A stretch of 34,454 nucleotides of DNA from Opitutia bacterium (GCA_002737275.1 NSIG01000027.1:3133-37586); one strand, 5' to 3'; positions 23,314 through 33,313 are shown, counted from the stretch's first letter. The notes: a model not told the origin generated them from the letters alone. Made by a program: numbers and translations.

Positions 23314-23909
23314 ATGCTGTATTCGCCGAGCAACTGGTGGAGCACGCCCTCGGTTTCATCGATGCGCACGTTGCCGGCGCGGCGGGCGAGTTTTCGGGCT
23401 TGCCGGGCGGGCAAGCGCGCAGACGACGCGGCGGCCTCGGCCTCAGCCGAGAACGGGAGCGGGACATCATCACGGCGGAGCTTGCGGAGCGTGATCTCGA
23501 CGACATCGGCGAGCGTGTAGCGATCGAGGATGCCGGCAATGGCGTTGCGCACATCGAGCATCAACATCCGCAGGCCACAGTGAGCCTCGTCAGGGCAGGT
23601 GCATTTCTCATAGGCCGACTGGCTCACGCAACCGATGGGGGCGAGCGGGCCATCGATGAGGCGGACGACTTGGCCAATGGTGATCTCGCGGGCAGGCTTT
23701 GCGAGGCGGTAGCCGCCAAACTTGCCGCGCATGCTGGCGACAAGACCGGCCTCTTTCAGCACCTGCATGATCTGCTCCAAGAACTTCACCGGGAGTTGGT
23801 CGCTCTCAGCCAACTCGGAAACCTGCACCAAGTCTCGCTTCACCTCGGCGGCGAGGCCGAGGTTGATCAGCGAGCGGAGGGCATATTCGCCTTTCTTGGA
23901 GAGTTTCAT
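23310..23909 (-). CDS. Rrf2-family transcriptional regulator with IscR-like cysteine cluster
   Basis: A 199-residue winged-helix regulator. It begins with the family signature KLSKKGEYALRSLINLGLA, then LPVKFLEQIMQVLKEAGLV (helix-turn-helix) and SMRGKFGGYRLAKPA (wing). Cys94, Cys103, Cys105 and Cys111 (in CVSQSAYEKCTCPDEAHCGL) occupy the place where IscR binds its 2Fe-2S cluster, though the spacing differs from IscR's three cysteines. The C-terminal ~50 residues are an unrecognised extension beyond typical Rrf2 proteins (~150). It is first in the operon with the sulfonate-type transporter and cysK, which suggests a cysteine or Fe-S responsive sulfur regulator comparable to CymR. The stop overlaps the next start (ATGA). 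Confidence 0.88.
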   Translation of the reverse strand: MKLSKKGEYALRSLINLGLAAEVKRDLVQVSELAESDQLPVKFLEQIMQVLKEAGLVASMRGKFGGYRLAKPAREITIGQVVRLIDGPLAPIGCVSQSAYEKCTCPDEAHCGLRMLMLDVRNAIAGILDRYTLADVVEITLRKLRRDDVPLPFSAEAEAAASSARLPARQARKLARRAGNVRIDETEGVLHQLLGEYSI

Positions 23910-23950
23910 TTAAAGACTATTTTAAACTACATTAAGTCAGTATGAATTAA
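23910..23950 (-). promoter_or_regulatory. Promoter/operator region of the rrf2-ABC-cysK operon
   Basis: AT-rich DNA directly upstream of rrf2. It includes GACTATTTTAAAC (23915-23927), which fits 11 of 13 positions of the IscR type 1 core, and an AGTC half-site at 23935-23938. Read leftwards, TTCATA and TAAAAT with a 16-bp spacer could serve as -35/-10 and overlap the palindrome. Autoregulation by the Rrf2 protein is an inference. Confidence 0.38.
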
Positions 23951-24031
23951 AGCGAGCGCGAATTTCTGGGTTTTTTGTGGCTCGGGCAGGCTAGGCGCTC
24001 GCGCCAAAGAGCGCCGCACTTGTCATCGCTC

Positions 24032-24811
24032 TTACAGCGAAATCCGCAGCCCGTCGTGCGCCGGCTCAATGCCGGCGGGCAGCTCGGCCGCCAACGTCGC
24101 GTGGTCGCTCAGGTGAGTGAGGTGGGTGAGTAACGTCCGTGGAGCGGCGATTTCTCGGGCGACCGCAATGGCCTCCGGAATGCTCATATGCGACGGGTGC
24201 GGGAGCGGGCGCAGCCCGTCGAGCACGACTAGGTGCGCTCCGCGGGCCAACTCGACGGCCTCGCGCGGCACGCGTTTGCAATCGGTGTAATAGACCAATT
24301 TCTTCCCGCTGCTGCGCTCAGTAAAAATCAGCCCGAGGGTGTTTACCCCGCCGTGCGGAAGCAGAGTGGATTGGATCGTGCCTTGCGGGAGTTCGAGCAA
24401 CGGCGGCAGCTCTTGAAGCTTAAACGCCGGGTAACCCTTCACTACGGGCCGCTCCATAATAGCGTAGGGATACATCGCTATCACCCGGCTGATCCCCTCG
24501 TCGGTAGAATAAACGGTGAGACCTAAACCGCCGAGCAGATCACAGAACCGGCGCAGATCATCCATCCCCGTGATGTGATCGGTGTGCCCGTGGGTGAGGA
24601 TGAAAAGATCAAGTTGCCGGATGTTTTCGCGCAGACACTGGAGACGGAACTCCTGCGCCGCGTCCACTTGGATATGCAAGCCGTCCATCACGATGTGGAC
24701 TGAGGCGCGCGTGCGCTTGTTTCGCAGGTCAGGCGACGCGCACACCGCGCAGTCGCAGGCGATCATGGGCACGCCTTGAGAGGTGCCGGTGCCGAGAAAA
24801 ATGATCTCCAT
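24032..24811 (-). CDS. Metallo-beta-lactamase-fold hydrolase (PhnP/RNase Z-like)
   Basis: A 259-residue cytoplasmic hydrolase. The start MEIIFLGTGTSQGVPMIACD with the CDCAVCAS cysteines, then SVHIVMDGLHIQVDAAQEFR, matches PhnP-like phosphodiesterases. The metal-binding motif is LTHGHTDHITGMDDLRRF, and further ligands are likely in LLPHGGVNTLG, YYTDCKRVP and the late LLTHLTHLSDH. Substrate is unknown; relatives cleave cyclic phosphodiesters or act on RNA. ATG at 24811 is preferred because the family starts there. It is 40 bp downstream of the ligase gene on the same strand. Confidence 0.85.
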   Translation of the reverse strand: MEIIFLGTGTSQGVPMIACDCAVCASPDLRNKRTRASVHIVMDGLHIQVDAAQEFRLQCLRENIRQLDLFILTHGHTDHITGMDDLRRFCDLLGGLGLTVYSTDEGISRVIAMYPYAIMERPVVKGYPAFKLQELPPLLELPQGTIQSTLLPHGGVNTLGLIFTERSSGKKLVYYTDCKRVPREAVELARGAHLVVLDGLRPLPHPSHMSIPEAIAVAREIAAPRTLLTHLTHLSDHATLAAELPAGIEPAHDGLRISL

Positions 24812-24850
24812 GATGCCCGCACCAAACCGTTTCACCCGCCGAGCGCCAGT

Positions 24851-26961
24851 CTAGTTTTCACCGATCAACGTCAACCACGCTGCCTCCTCGATCACGGCCG
24901 CCCCCAACGCGCGCGCCGCATCGAGCTTCGCGCCGCTCCCCTCGCCCGCCAGCACATAGCTGGTATTCCGGCTAACGCTACCGGCGACTTTGCCTCCCGC
25001 CGCCACGATTTTTGCCTCGGCCTGCGCCCTCGTGAAACTGGGCAACGTCCCCGTGAGCACGAACGTCTTGCCGGCCAGCAAAGTCGAGGTAGCGAAAGAT
25101 GCGACCGGCGCTACGCCCAGCGCCAAAAGCTCCGCGATCGTGGCGCGAACCCGCGAAGACTGGAAATACGCCGCCAACGCCGCCCCCGACGACGGGCCCA
25201 GCACTTCAGCGAACTCCGACCCATCGGCCGAGGCCAACCCGCCCAATGAACGAAACCGGCGCGCCAATGCTTTGGCCGAAACCGAGCCGATCAACGGCAA
25301 GCTCAAGCCGTAGATAAACCGCGACAATTCCGCCCGCTTGCTGCGCTCGATCGACGCTACGAGCCGGTCCGCCAACGTCGCACCACCCCCGGTAAACCGA
25401 TGAGGTCATCCCGACGCAAACGATACAAATCGGGCAAATCCCTGATCAGGGCCTTCGTCACAAGCGCATCGATCAACGCCGGTCCCAGTCCTTCGATTTC
25501 AACGCCCGCCTCAGAAGCGAAATGCTGCACGCGCCGCCGCAGTTGTGCGGAACACTCCAAATTCGGACACCTCACGGCACTCTCGTCCGCTACCCGAACG
25601 ACGTCGGCCTGGCAGGACGGACAGGCATTTGGAAATTGAAACGGCCGGCTCGCCGCCGCCCGACGCGCGACATTCACCCCGAGGATGGCCGGGATAATCT
25701 CACCCGCTTTCTCGACATAAACAAAGTCTCCGACCCGAAAATCTCCGCGGGCGATCTCGTCGGCGTTGTGCAAGGTCGCGCGGCTGATCACGGCCCCGCC
25801 GAGCGAGACCGGCGACAACTCAGCCACGGGGGTGAGCACGCCGCTGCGCCCCACTTGCACGGTGATCGCGAGCAGTTGGGTCTCAGCGCGATCAGGAGCG
25901 AATTTGTAAGCCGTCGCCCAGCGCGGCGCGTGCTCGGTCGCACCCACTTCGGCGCGCAGCACGACGGCGTCTAGTTTTACCACCGCGCCATCGACGGGAA
26001 ACGCCAACCCCGGCCTCAAGCGGTCAAACTCCTGCACGGCGGCCCACACTTCATCGGCGCTCCTCCCGACGGAATACCCGGCCAAACCGGGCAAGCCCCA
26101 CGCGCGCACTTGGGCGTGAAACGCCCGCTGCGAAACTGGCAGCCCCGCACTCGGCAGCCAGGCACCCCAGCCGTAGAGAACAAGCGCAAGCTTACGCGGT
26201 GCGACCTCGCGCGGATCGGACAACTTCAACGTCCCGGCGGCCAAGTTGCGCGGATGGGCAAACGGCGCCTCTCCGGCCGCCTCGTGCTCGACGTTGATCC
26301 GCTTAAACTCGGCCCAAGGCAGATAAATTTCTCCGCGCAGCTCGATCACATCGGGCACCGGGTTGGCCGAGCCGTCCGGGGCCTTCGCGCTCAGCTCGCG
26401 CGGCAGATCCGCAATTGTGAGTGCGTTCACCGTGACATCGTCGCCCTCGATACCGTTGCCGCGGGTGACGGCACGAACGAGTTTTCCTCGCTCGTAAGTC
26501 ACGCTCACGGCGAGTCCGTCGAATTTGGGTTCGATGATGTAAACGAGGTCGTTCCGCTGCAGTTGCCGCCCAAGCCGAGCGTTAAAACCGCGCAGCTCGG
26601 ATTCGGTATAGGACTTGGCTAGACTCTGCATCCGCTCGCGGTGGCGATAGAGCTGAAACGTACCGTTGCGGTCGTCGCCGAGCGAATCGGTGGGTGATAT
26701 CCCGGCGACCAAAGCGGGAAATTGCTGCTCCAAAACCGAGAGCTCGCGCTTCAGGGCATCGTAGGCGGCGTCGGTGATCGCGGGTGCGGATTTCTTGTAA
26801 TAGAGTTCGTCATGGTAGGCGACTTGGCCGCGCAAAAGCACCATTCTCTCGCGTGCCGCCTCGGGCTGAAGCGGCCCCGGCGCCGCGCCGGTCACGACCA
26901 AGGCGGAGAGAAGCCACAACCACATGAACCCTGCAACCCGGCTAACGGTGAAGATTTTCAT
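24851..26961 (-). pseudogene. ligA: NAD+-dependent DNA ligase with signal-like N-terminus and one frameshift
   Basis: Seals nicks in DNA using NAD+. The first frame (26961 to about 25384) has the Ia domain (YHDELYYKKSAPAITDAAYD) and the adenylated lysine Lys146 (EPKFDG). It also has AFPVDGAVVKLD, the OB-fold part, and a Zn finger (CPSCQADVV...CPNLEC). In the helix-hairpin-helix region the frame breaks. The second frame (to 24851) continues with [20 protein letters not shown], further HhH motifs and a complete BRCT domain ([20 protein letters not shown]). One missing base near 25381-25390, around a run of five Gs on the coding strand, restores [13 protein letters not shown] and a ~703-residue enzyme. 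Before the Ia domain there is a hydrophobic segment (VAGFMWLWLLSALVVTGA), unusual for a ligase. The frameshift may be real or a sequencing error. Confidence 0.85.
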
Positions 26962-27038
26962 CGGAGGCGCCTGGGGATCAGAAGATTGACCGGCCACCGC
27001 AAGGGTATCGCACCGATGCGCCGGAGGAGAGCATAAAA

Positions 27039-27067
27039 AAGGCGCCCCGCTCAGAGCGGGGCGCCTT
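27039..27067 (-). terminator. Rho-independent terminator after groEL
   Basis: Arms at 27039-27052 and 27054-27067 form a near-perfect GC-rich 29-base palindrome (AAGGCGCCCCGCTC and its complement around one A). Read leftwards it is followed by a run of six Ts. It lies 48 bp after the groEL stop. Confidence 0.92.
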
Positions 27068-27114
27068 GAAGTATTTTCGAAGCGTGATCGCAGGATCAGC
27101 GTGGGACGGACTGA

Positions 27115-28746
27115 TTAGTAGTCCATGCCGCCGCCGCCGGGACCGTGGCCGCCGCTCGCCGCTTCCTTCTTCTCCGGGATCTCGGTGATCATGCACTCGG
27201 TGGTGAGGAGGAGACCGGCGATCGAGGCCGCGTTCTGGAGCGCGGTGCGGGTGACCTTAGTTGGGTCAACCACGCCGGCCTTCACGAGGTCTTCGAACTT
27301 GTCGGTGGCGACGTTGTAGCCAACATTACCCTTGGAGCTGAGGACTTCCTTCACGACGACGCCGCCGTCGACGCCGGCGTTGGCGCAGAGCGCACGGATC
27401 GGGTGTTCGATCGCGCGACGCACGATCTGGGCCCCGGCTGCCTCGTCGCCTTCGAGCTTGAGGGCTTCGATAGCTTTGATGGTGCGGAGGAGAGCGACGC
27501 CGCCGCCGGCAACGATACCCTCTTCAACGGCCGCTCGGGTCGCATGGAGAGCGTCTTCGACGCGGGCCTTCTTTTCCTTCATCTCGGCTTCCGTGGCGGC
27601 GCCGACGTTGATGACGGCAATACCGCCGGCCAGCTTGGCGAGACGCTCTTGGAGCTTCTCACGATCGTAGTCGGAGGTGGTCTCGTCGATCTGACGGCGG
27701 AGCTGCTTGACGCGGCCCTGGATGTCGGACGATTTACCGGCGCCTTCGACGATGGTGGTGTTCTCCTTGTCGACGACGATGCGCTTGGCCTTCCCGAGAT
27801 CGGCGAGGGTGAGGTTCTCGAGCTTGAGACCAAGGTCCTCGGTGATGCATTTACCACCGGTGAGGACCGCGATGTCTTCGAGCATGGCCTTGCGGCGATC
27901 GCCAAAGCCAGGGGCTTTGACGGCGCACACATTGAGGGTGCCGCGGATCTTGTTCACCACGAGAGCGGCGAGGGCTTCACCCTCGACTTCTTCGGCGATG
28001 ATCAGGAGCTGCTTGCCGCTCTTCGCGACAGTCTGGAGCAGCGGGAGCATCTCCTGGAGGTTCGAGATCTTCTTCTCGTGGATCAGCACGTAGGCGTCCT
28101 CGAGAGCGACTTCTTGGCTCTCGGCGTTGGTGACGAAGTAAGGCGAGAGGTAGCCCTTGTCGAACTGCATGCCTTCGACGACGTCGAGGGTGGTCTCGAT
28201 GGACTTGGCCTCTTCGACGGTGATGGTGCCGTCTTTGCCGACCTTGTCCATGGCGTCGGCGATGATATCGCCGATCGTCTCGTCCCAGTTGGCGGATACG
28301 GTCGCGACCTGACGGATTTCCTCGCGGTCGGAGACCTTCTTGGAGACGCGTGCGAGCTCGGCGACTGCGGCCTCAACGGCCTTGTCGATACCGCGCTTCA
28401 AGTAGACCGGATTGGCACCGGCGGTGACGTTCTTGAGACCCTCGCGGTAGATGCCCTCGGCGAGCACGGTGGCGGTGGTGGTGCCGTCGCCGGCGCTATC
28501 GGAGGTCTTGGAAGCAACTTCCTTCACCATCTGTGCGCCCATGTTCTCGTAGGGATCTGGAAGTTCGACTTCCTTGGCGACGGTGACGCCGTCCTTGGTG
28601 ACCGTTGGGGAGCCAAATTTCTTGTCGATGACGACGTTGCGGCCTTTGGGCCCGAGGGTCACTTTGACCGCGCGGGAAAGCAGCTCGACGCCGCGGAGGA
28701 TTTTCTGACGAGCTGCCTCGTCGAAGAGGAGTTGTTTAGCAGGCAT
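27115..28746 (-). CDS. groEL: Chaperonin GroEL (60 kDa)
   Basis: ATP-driven folding chamber for cytosolic proteins. The 543 residues have all family landmarks: [31 protein letters not shown] [30 protein letters not shown], the apical-domain [20 protein letters not shown], and [17 protein letters not shown]. The Gly-rich C-terminus ends GGGGMDY. Full length, with no missing motif. groES lies 51 bp upstream on the same strand, so they form groESL, downstream of dnaK. No CIRCE-type inverted repeat is visible before groES. Confidence 0.99.
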   Translation of the reverse strand: MPAKQLLFDEAARQKILRGVELLSRAVKVTLGPKGRNVVIDKKFGSPTVTKDGVTVAKEVELPDPYENMGAQMVKEVASKTSDSAGDGTTTATVLAEGIYREGLKNVTAGANPVYLKRGIDKAVEAAVAELARVSKKVSDREEIRQVATVSANWDETIGDIIADAMDKVGKDGTITVEEAKSIETTLDVVEGMQFDKGYLSPYFVTNAESQEVALEDAYVLIHEKKISNLQEMLPLLQTVAKSGKQLLIIAEEVEGEALAALVVNKIRGTLNVCAVKAPGFGDRRKAMLEDIAVLTGGKCITEDLGLKLENLTLADLGKAKRIVVDKENTTIVEGAGKSSDIQGRVKQLRRQIDETTSDYDREKLQERLAKLAGGIAVINVGAATEAEMKEKKARVEDALHATRAAVEEGIVAGGGVALLRTIKAIEALKLEGDEAAGAQIVRRAIEHPIRALCANAGVDGGVVVKEVLSSKGNVGYNVATDKFEDLVKAGVVDPTKVTRTALQNAASIAGLLLTTECMITEIPEKKEAASGGHGPGGGGMDY

Positions 28747-28797
28747 GTGTTTTTAAGTAAGTTTTCTGAAAGTTGATTTTGCTGATAGAAATCGGGC

Positions 28798-29094
28798 TCA
28801 AACGAGCACGCCAAGGATGTCGTCCTCACGGACGAGCGTGTATTTGACTTCGTCGATTTTGACTTCGGTGCCGCCGTATTTGCTGATGAGGACCTTGTCG
28901 CCGACCTTCACTTCGAAGGTGGAGAGCTTGCCGTTTTCATCTTTCTTGCCAGTGCCAAGTGCGATCACTTCGGCCTCCTGCGGCTTTTCCTTGGCGCTAT
29001 CCGGAATGATGATCCCGCCGCGCACCTGCTCTTTTTCCTCGAGGTGTTTCACGAGAACGCGATCACCGATGGGTTTGATTTTTACTTTGGCCAT
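28798..29094 (-). CDS. groES: Co-chaperonin GroES (10 kDa)
   Basis: The lid of the GroEL chamber. The 98 residues are the normal length and show [20 protein letters not shown], the mobile loop [20 protein letters not shown] and [20 protein letters not shown]. It is 99 bp downstream of dnaK; that gap contains no clear heat-shock operator, so expression could be by read-through from dnaK or from a local promoter. Confidence 0.98.
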   Translation of the reverse strand: MAKVKIKPIGDRVLVKHLEEKEQVRGGIIIPDSAKEKPQEAEVIALGTGKKDENGKLSTFEVKVGDKVLISKYGGTEVKIDEVKYTLVREDDILGVLV

Positions 29095-29193
29095 ATTGAT
29101 TTTGTTTTTGGGCTGAAGGTTGATTTTAGGTTGTGGATTTCAACACAACGCACCGTCCGCAATTGAGCGCAACGCTGCACCGTGAGTTGAAAA

Positions 29194-31149
29194 TTATTTC
29201 TTGTTCTTGTCTTCGTCGACGACCTCGAAGTCAGCATCGACTACGTCGGCTTTCTTCTCGGCCTTTTTGGCCGAACCGCCCGCGGGTGGCGGCGCGTCGG
29301 CACCGGGAGCCTCCGTCGCACCGGCAGCACCGGCTGCTTGGGCCGCGGCGGCGACGTCGGCGTAGAGCTCAGCTCCCACTTTAGAGAGCTTTTCCATCGC
29401 GGCCTTCATCCGGTCACCATCATTGCTCTCGAGGTCTTTCTTCGCGTCCGCAACGGCTGCTTCAATCGTGGATTTCTTGTCGGCCGGAAGTTTGTCGCCG
29501 GAGTCTTTGAGGGTCTTTTCGAGCTGATAGATCGTGCTGTCGAGCTGGTTCTTCGTCTCGACGGCCTCGCGACGCTTCTTGTCTTCGGCGGCGTTGAGCT
29601 CGGCTTCTTTCGTCATCTTCTCGACTTCGTCTTTGGAGAGGCCGGAGGAACCTTGAATCGTAATTTTCTGATCCTTGCCAGTGCCGAGATCTTTGGCGGA
29701 AACGTGCAAGATGCCGTTAGCATCGATGTCGAAAGTGACTTCAATTTGCGGTGCGCCACGGGGAGCGGGCGGAATGCCGTCGAGCTTGAACGTCCCGAGG
29801 GTCTTGTTATCTTTCGCCATCGAGCGCTCGCCTTGGAGAACGACGATTTCCACCCCGGGTTGATTATCGCTGTAAGTCGAAAAAGTCTGAGTCTTTTTGG
29901 ACGGAATCGTGGTGTTACGCGGAATCATCGCGGTCGACACATCCCCCGCCGTCATGATTCCGAGAGTCAGCGGAGTGACATCGAGCAGGAGCACATCGCG
30001 GACTTCGCCCTTGAGGACTCCGCCCTGAATCGCAGCGCCGATCGCGACGACTTCGTCGGGATTCACGCCTTGATGCGGAGCCTTTCCGCCAAGCGTTTTC
30101 GCGATCTCGACGACCTTGGGCATGCGAGTCATTCCGCCGACGAGCACGAGTTCGTCAATTTTGTCAGAGGTGAGTGCAGCGTCTTTTAGGCAGTTCTTAA
30201 ACGGCTGGATGCAACGCTCAAAAAGGCTCTCGCAGATTTGTTCCATTTTGGCGCGGCTGAGCTGCACATTGAGGTGCTTTGGGCCCGAAGCGTCGGCCGT
30301 GATGAAGGGAAGATTGATATCCACGGATGCCGTGGAGGAGAGGGCGATCTTGGCCTTCTCCGCCTCTTCCTTGAGCCGTTGAAGGGCCATGGGGTCTTTG
30401 CGCAGATCGATCCCGTTCTCTTTTTTGAACGTATCGACCAACCATCCAATGAGCGCTTCGTCCCAATTATCTCCACCGAGATGAGTGTCACCGTTGGTGG
30501 ACTTCACCTCGAAAACGCCATCTCCGATCTCGAGCACCGAAACGTCAAACGTGCCGCCACCTAGATCGAACACGGAAATTTTCTCGTCCTTCTTTTTGTC
30601 GAGACCATAGGCAAGGGAGGCGGCGGTCGGTTCATTGATGATCCGAAGCACGTCGAGGCCGGCGATCTTCCCAGCATCTTTGGTCGCTTGGCGCTGGGAG
30701 TCGTTGAAATAAGCCGGAACGGTGATCACCGCCTGAGTGATTTTGTCGCCAAGATACGCTTCGGCGTCGGCTTTCAGCTTCCCGAGGACAAAGGCCGCGA
30801 TCTGCTGCGGCGCGAATTGCTCGGTCTTGTCGCCCGACTGGACCTCAATGTAGGCGTCCCCGTTTTTCCCCGCTACGACCTTATACGGCATGTTTTTCGA
30901 CTCTTCACTCACCTCCGTGAGCTTCCGACCGATGAACCTTTTGGCCGAGAAAACCGTATTCCGAGGATTGGTGATGGCCTGCCGCTTGGCGGCTTGACCG
31001 ACCAATCGCTCCCCCGTTTTTGTGAAAGCAACCACCGACGGGGTGGTGCGCGCACCCTCAGCGTTCGGAATCACGACGGGTTCTCCGCCTTCCATGACCG
31101 CCATACACGAATTGGTGGTACCAAGGTCAATGCCAAGAATTCTGCTCAT
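29194..31149 (-). CDS. dnaK: Chaperone DnaK (Hsp70)
   Basis: An ATP-dependent chaperone that binds exposed hydrophobic peptides with DnaJ and GrpE. The 651 residues start [20 protein letters not shown], followed by [38 protein letters not shown] and [16 protein letters not shown] in the nucleotide-binding domain. A full substrate-binding domain ([17 protein letters not shown]) and an Ala/Pro-rich tail ending [16 protein letters not shown] complete the protein. ATG at 31149 is preferred over TTG at 31158. dnaJ and grpE are not in the window; the gene leads into groES-groEL. Confidence 0.99.
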   Translation of the reverse strand: MSRILGIDLGTTNSCMAVMEGGEPVVIPNAEGARTTPSVVAFTKTGERLVGQAAKRQAITNPRNTVFSAKRFIGRKLTEVSEESKNMPYKVVAGKNGDAYIEVQSGDKTEQFAPQQIAAFVLGKLKADAEAYLGDKITQAVITVPAYFNDSQRQATKDAGKIAGLDVLRIINEPTAASLAYGLDKKKDEKISVFDLGGGTFDVSVLEIGDGVFEVKSTNGDTHLGGDNWDEALIGWLVDTFKKENGIDLRKDPMALQRLKEEAEKAKIALSSTASVDINLPFITADASGPKHLNVQLSRAKMEQICESLFERCIQPFKNCLKDAALTSDKIDELVLVGGMTRMPKVVEIAKTLGGKAPHQGVNPDEVVAIGAAIQGGVLKGEVRDVLLLDVTPLTLGIMTAGDVSTAMIPRNTTIPSKKTQTFSTYSDNQPGVEIVVLQGERSMAKDNKTLGTFKLDGIPPAPRGAPQIEVTFDIDANGILHVSAKDLGTGKDQKITIQGSSGLSKDEVEKMTKEAELNAAEDKKRREAVETKNQLDSTIYQLEKTLKDSGDKLPADKKSTIEAAVADAKKDLESNDGDRMKAAMEKLSKVGAELYADVAAAAQAAGAAGATEAPGADAPPPAGGSAKKAEKKADVVDADFEVVDEDKNKK

Positions 31150-31358
31150 GCTCCCCAATCAGCAACGAACGTGCCCGGAGCTGTAATGACATTTTAAACT
31201 TCTGCATTTCAATTTTTAACAAAATACCCTCCGCGATAAACTGCTGCCAGCGCATCGGAATGTACGCCAGTTTGTCTCACCCGTATAAATAACTGGCACA
31301 CCCGCGGCACAATCTGCGTCTCAGTTGTGTTTAACCTTACTCGTGCTAGTTTTCCTTC
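31150..31358. promoter_or_regulatory. Divergent intergenic region between dnaK and the Lon N-domain gene
   Basis: A 209-bp AT-rich gap that must contain promoters for both directions. Read towards dnaK there are TTGTTA, TTGAAA and TAAAAT elements, but no pair has ideal spacing. I found no CIRCE repeat and no gene. Confidence 0.3.
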
Positions 31359-32042
31359 ATGGAAATGGAAATCACCGTGCCCGACGAAGTACCGGTTATG
31401 ACTTTGCCCAACGTCGCGTTTTTCCCCCAAGCCCTGCTTCCGCTGCATATTTTCGAGCCTCGCTACCGGCGCATGCTTCGCGATGTCTTAGCGAGTAACC
31501 GCATCTTCGCCATTGCTGGTTTGGATCAACGTCAGCTCGGCCAACCCGGCAAAATCGAGCCCCAGCATCGCGTGGTGGGTATCGGAATCGTGCGCGCCTG
31601 TCAGAAGAACGACAATGGCACCTCCAATCTTCTCCTGCAGGGTCTCTGCCGCGCCGAAATCGACGAGGTAATCACCGAAGACCCTTATCGCCGCATCCGG
31701 ATTCGCGCCTTGGTCAGCGAATCCGGAGCAACCATCGAAGAAAACGAACGGCTGCGCCGAGAACTCACCCGACTAATCGGTCTCAAACTCAAGCTCGCCG
31801 AAACCGAAGCAGCGGAACTCACCGCCTTCCTCAAGAGCGTCTCGGACCCCGAAACCTTCGTCGACCTTGCGGCGTTTAATCTCTGCGAGAATCCGGCCCT
31901 AAAGCAGACATTGCTTGAAACGCTTAGCGTCAGCCGGCGATTTGAACTCTTCAATCGTTCGCTGCGCCACGATATCGAGCAAATAAAGCTCCGCCGAAAG
32001 CTTCAGGGCGGCCTCGCTGACGATCGCATCGCGGACAACTAA
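31359..32042 (+). CDS. Lon N-terminal (LON substrate-binding) domain protein
   Basis: A 227-residue protein made of the Lon protease N-terminal domain without the ATPase and protease parts. MTLPNVAFFPQALLPLHIFE then PRYRRMLRDVLASNRIFAIA is the typical start, with GLCRAEIDEVITEDPYRRIR in the middle and a helical C-terminus (LLETLSVSRRFELFNRSLRH). Stand-alone LON-domain proteins are common in bacteria and their role is mostly unknown. The ATG at 31359 gives the expected N-terminus. It is divergent from dnaK, which fits a protein-quality role only by position. Confidence 0.88.
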   Translation: MEMEITVPDEVPVMTLPNVAFFPQALLPLHIFEPRYRRMLRDVLASNRIFAIAGLDQRQLGQPGKIEPQHRVVGIGIVRACQKNDNGTSNLLLQGLCRAEIDEVITEDPYRRIRIRALVSESGATIEENERLRRELTRLIGLKLKLAETEAAELTAFLKSVSDPETFVDLAAFNLCENPALKQTLLETLSVSRRFELFNRSLRHDIEQIKLRRKLQGGLADDRIADN

Positions 32043-32070
32043 ACCGTCACGTCCGCAATCTCCGGAGAGC

Positions 32071-32146
32071 TGGAGCCGACAATCGGACTTGAACCGATGA
32101 CCTGCTCATTACGAATGAGCTGCTCTACCAACTGAGCTATGTCGGC
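32071..32146 (-). tRNA. tRNA-Thr (anticodon CGT)
   Basis: A 76-base cloverleaf read leftwards. The acceptor stem GCCGACA pairs with TGTCGGC, the D-arm is GCTCAGTTGGTAGAGC, the anticodon stem GCTCA/TGAGC carries loop TTCGTAA (anticodon CGT, reading ACG), and the T-arm has GGTTCAAGTCC. The 3' CCA is encoded (positions 32071-32073). Confidence 0.95.
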
Positions 32147-32212
32147 AGACAGGCTCGCGAAGATCGGAAGAAACTCGCCACCCTTGCAAGGGCAAGCCTC
32201 ATTTTCCCCTTC

Positions 32213-33313
32213 GTGCCGCCGCTCTCCGCCGATCTTTTCGACTACCACTTGCCCGCTCATCTGGTCGCGCAAACTCCCGCCGCTCGCCGCGACGGATCGC
32301 GCCTGATGGTCATCGACCGCGCTACCCGCACGCTTTCGCACCACACATTTGCCGACCTCCCGCAGTTCCTGCGCGCCGGCGACACCCTCTTTCGGAACAA
32401 CGCTTCCGTGCTCCCAGCCCGACTCCACGCACGCCGGCCTACGGGCGGACAGGTCGAGTGTTTCCTGTTGCGCCCCAGAGAGGGTCATGCCGCCACCACG
32501 TGGCAGTGCCTGATCAAGCCCGGAAAAAAATTGGCCGTCGGCGCGACGTTTGCAGACGCCGCCGGGACCTTCCAAGCGGAGATCGTGTCGCGCGAGACCG
32601 ACGGCTCGGCTTTTGTCCGGTTCGCCACCCTCAACGGCGAATCGGTCACAGCTTTGGCCAATCGCATCGGCGAAGTTCCGCTGCCGCCCTACATCGAGCG
32701 AAGCTACACTCCCGCTTTCGCCTCGACCACCGCCTCCCTCGATCGCGACCGCTATCAAACGGTCTACGCCAATCCGGAGCGCCAAGTCGCCGTAGCCGCG
32801 CCCACCGCCGGGCTGCACTTTACACCAGAAATTCTTGCCGCACTTCGAGCCCAAGGGGTGCTTCCGGCCGACCTCACGCTGCATGTGGGTCTGGGCACCT
32901 TCAAACCTATCACCGCCAAAATGGTCGAGGACCATGCCATCCATCGGGAGATCTACGAAATCCCGGTGATGACCCAGCGGGCGCTATTTCCTCCTCTGCC
33001 CGGGCGCCGGATCGCGGTGGGTACGACCTCCGTGAGATCGATCGAGGATTTTCTGGCCCACAATCCAGCCGCACGGGAAACACCTCAGATCGCCGAAGCC
33101 TCCATCTACATCTACCCGCCGCGGACTTTTCAGGGAATCGATGCGTTGATCACAAACTTTCACCAACCCCGATCCACCCTACTTTGCCTAGTCTCGGCGT
33201 TTCTCACCCCCGGCTCGGCCGACGGGGTGGATTGGCTCCATTCGATTTACGCCGAGGCCGTTGCCCGCGAATACCGCTTTTTCAGTTATGGCGACGCCAT
33301 GCTGATTCTTTAA
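32213..33313 (+). CDS. queA: S-adenosylmethionine:tRNA ribosyltransferase-isomerase
   Basis: Makes epoxyqueuosine in tRNA by transferring the ribosyl part of SAM to the 7-aminomethyl-7-deazaguanine base. The 366 residues match QueA: LFDYHLPAHLVAQTPAARRD, LFRNNASVLPARLHARRPTG, GEVPLPPYIER, DRYQTVYANPERQVAVAAPT, AGLHFTPEIL, LHVGLGTFKPI and ITNFHQPRSTLLCLVSAFL. The start is GTG at 32213; no better in-frame ATG exists nearby. It lies downstream of the divergent tRNA-Thr gene, whose tRNA is not itself a queuosine substrate. Confidence 0.96.
   Translation: MPPLSADLFDYHLPAHLVAQTPAARRDGSRLMVIDRATRTLSHHTFADLPQFLRAGDTLFRNNASVLPARLHARRPTGGQVECFLLRPREGHAATTWQCLIKPGKKLAVGATFADAAGTFQAEIVSRETDGSAFVRFATLNGESVTALANRIGEVPLPPYIERSYTPAFASTTASLDRDRYQTVYANPERQVAVAAPTAGLHFTPEILAALRAQGVLPADLTLHVGLGTFKPITAKMVEDHAIHREIYEIPVMTQRALFPPLPGRRIAVGTTSVRSIEDFLAHNPAARETPQIAEASIYIYPPRTFQGIDALITNFHQPRSTLLCLVSAFLTPGSADGVDWLHSIYAEAVAREYRFFSYGDAMLIL

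Noticed and set aside
27145..28776. 543-codon open frame antisense to groEL
   Set aside because: It mirrors groEL exactly and comes from high-GC codon use; the protein has no family features while groEL is complete.
29095..29193. CIRCE heat-shock operator upstream of groES
   Set aside because: No TTAGCACTC/GAGTGCTAA-type inverted repeat is present on either strand.
32039..32944. 301-codon leftward frame across tRNA-Thr and queA
   Set aside because: It contains the tRNA gene and the antisense of queA, both well supported.
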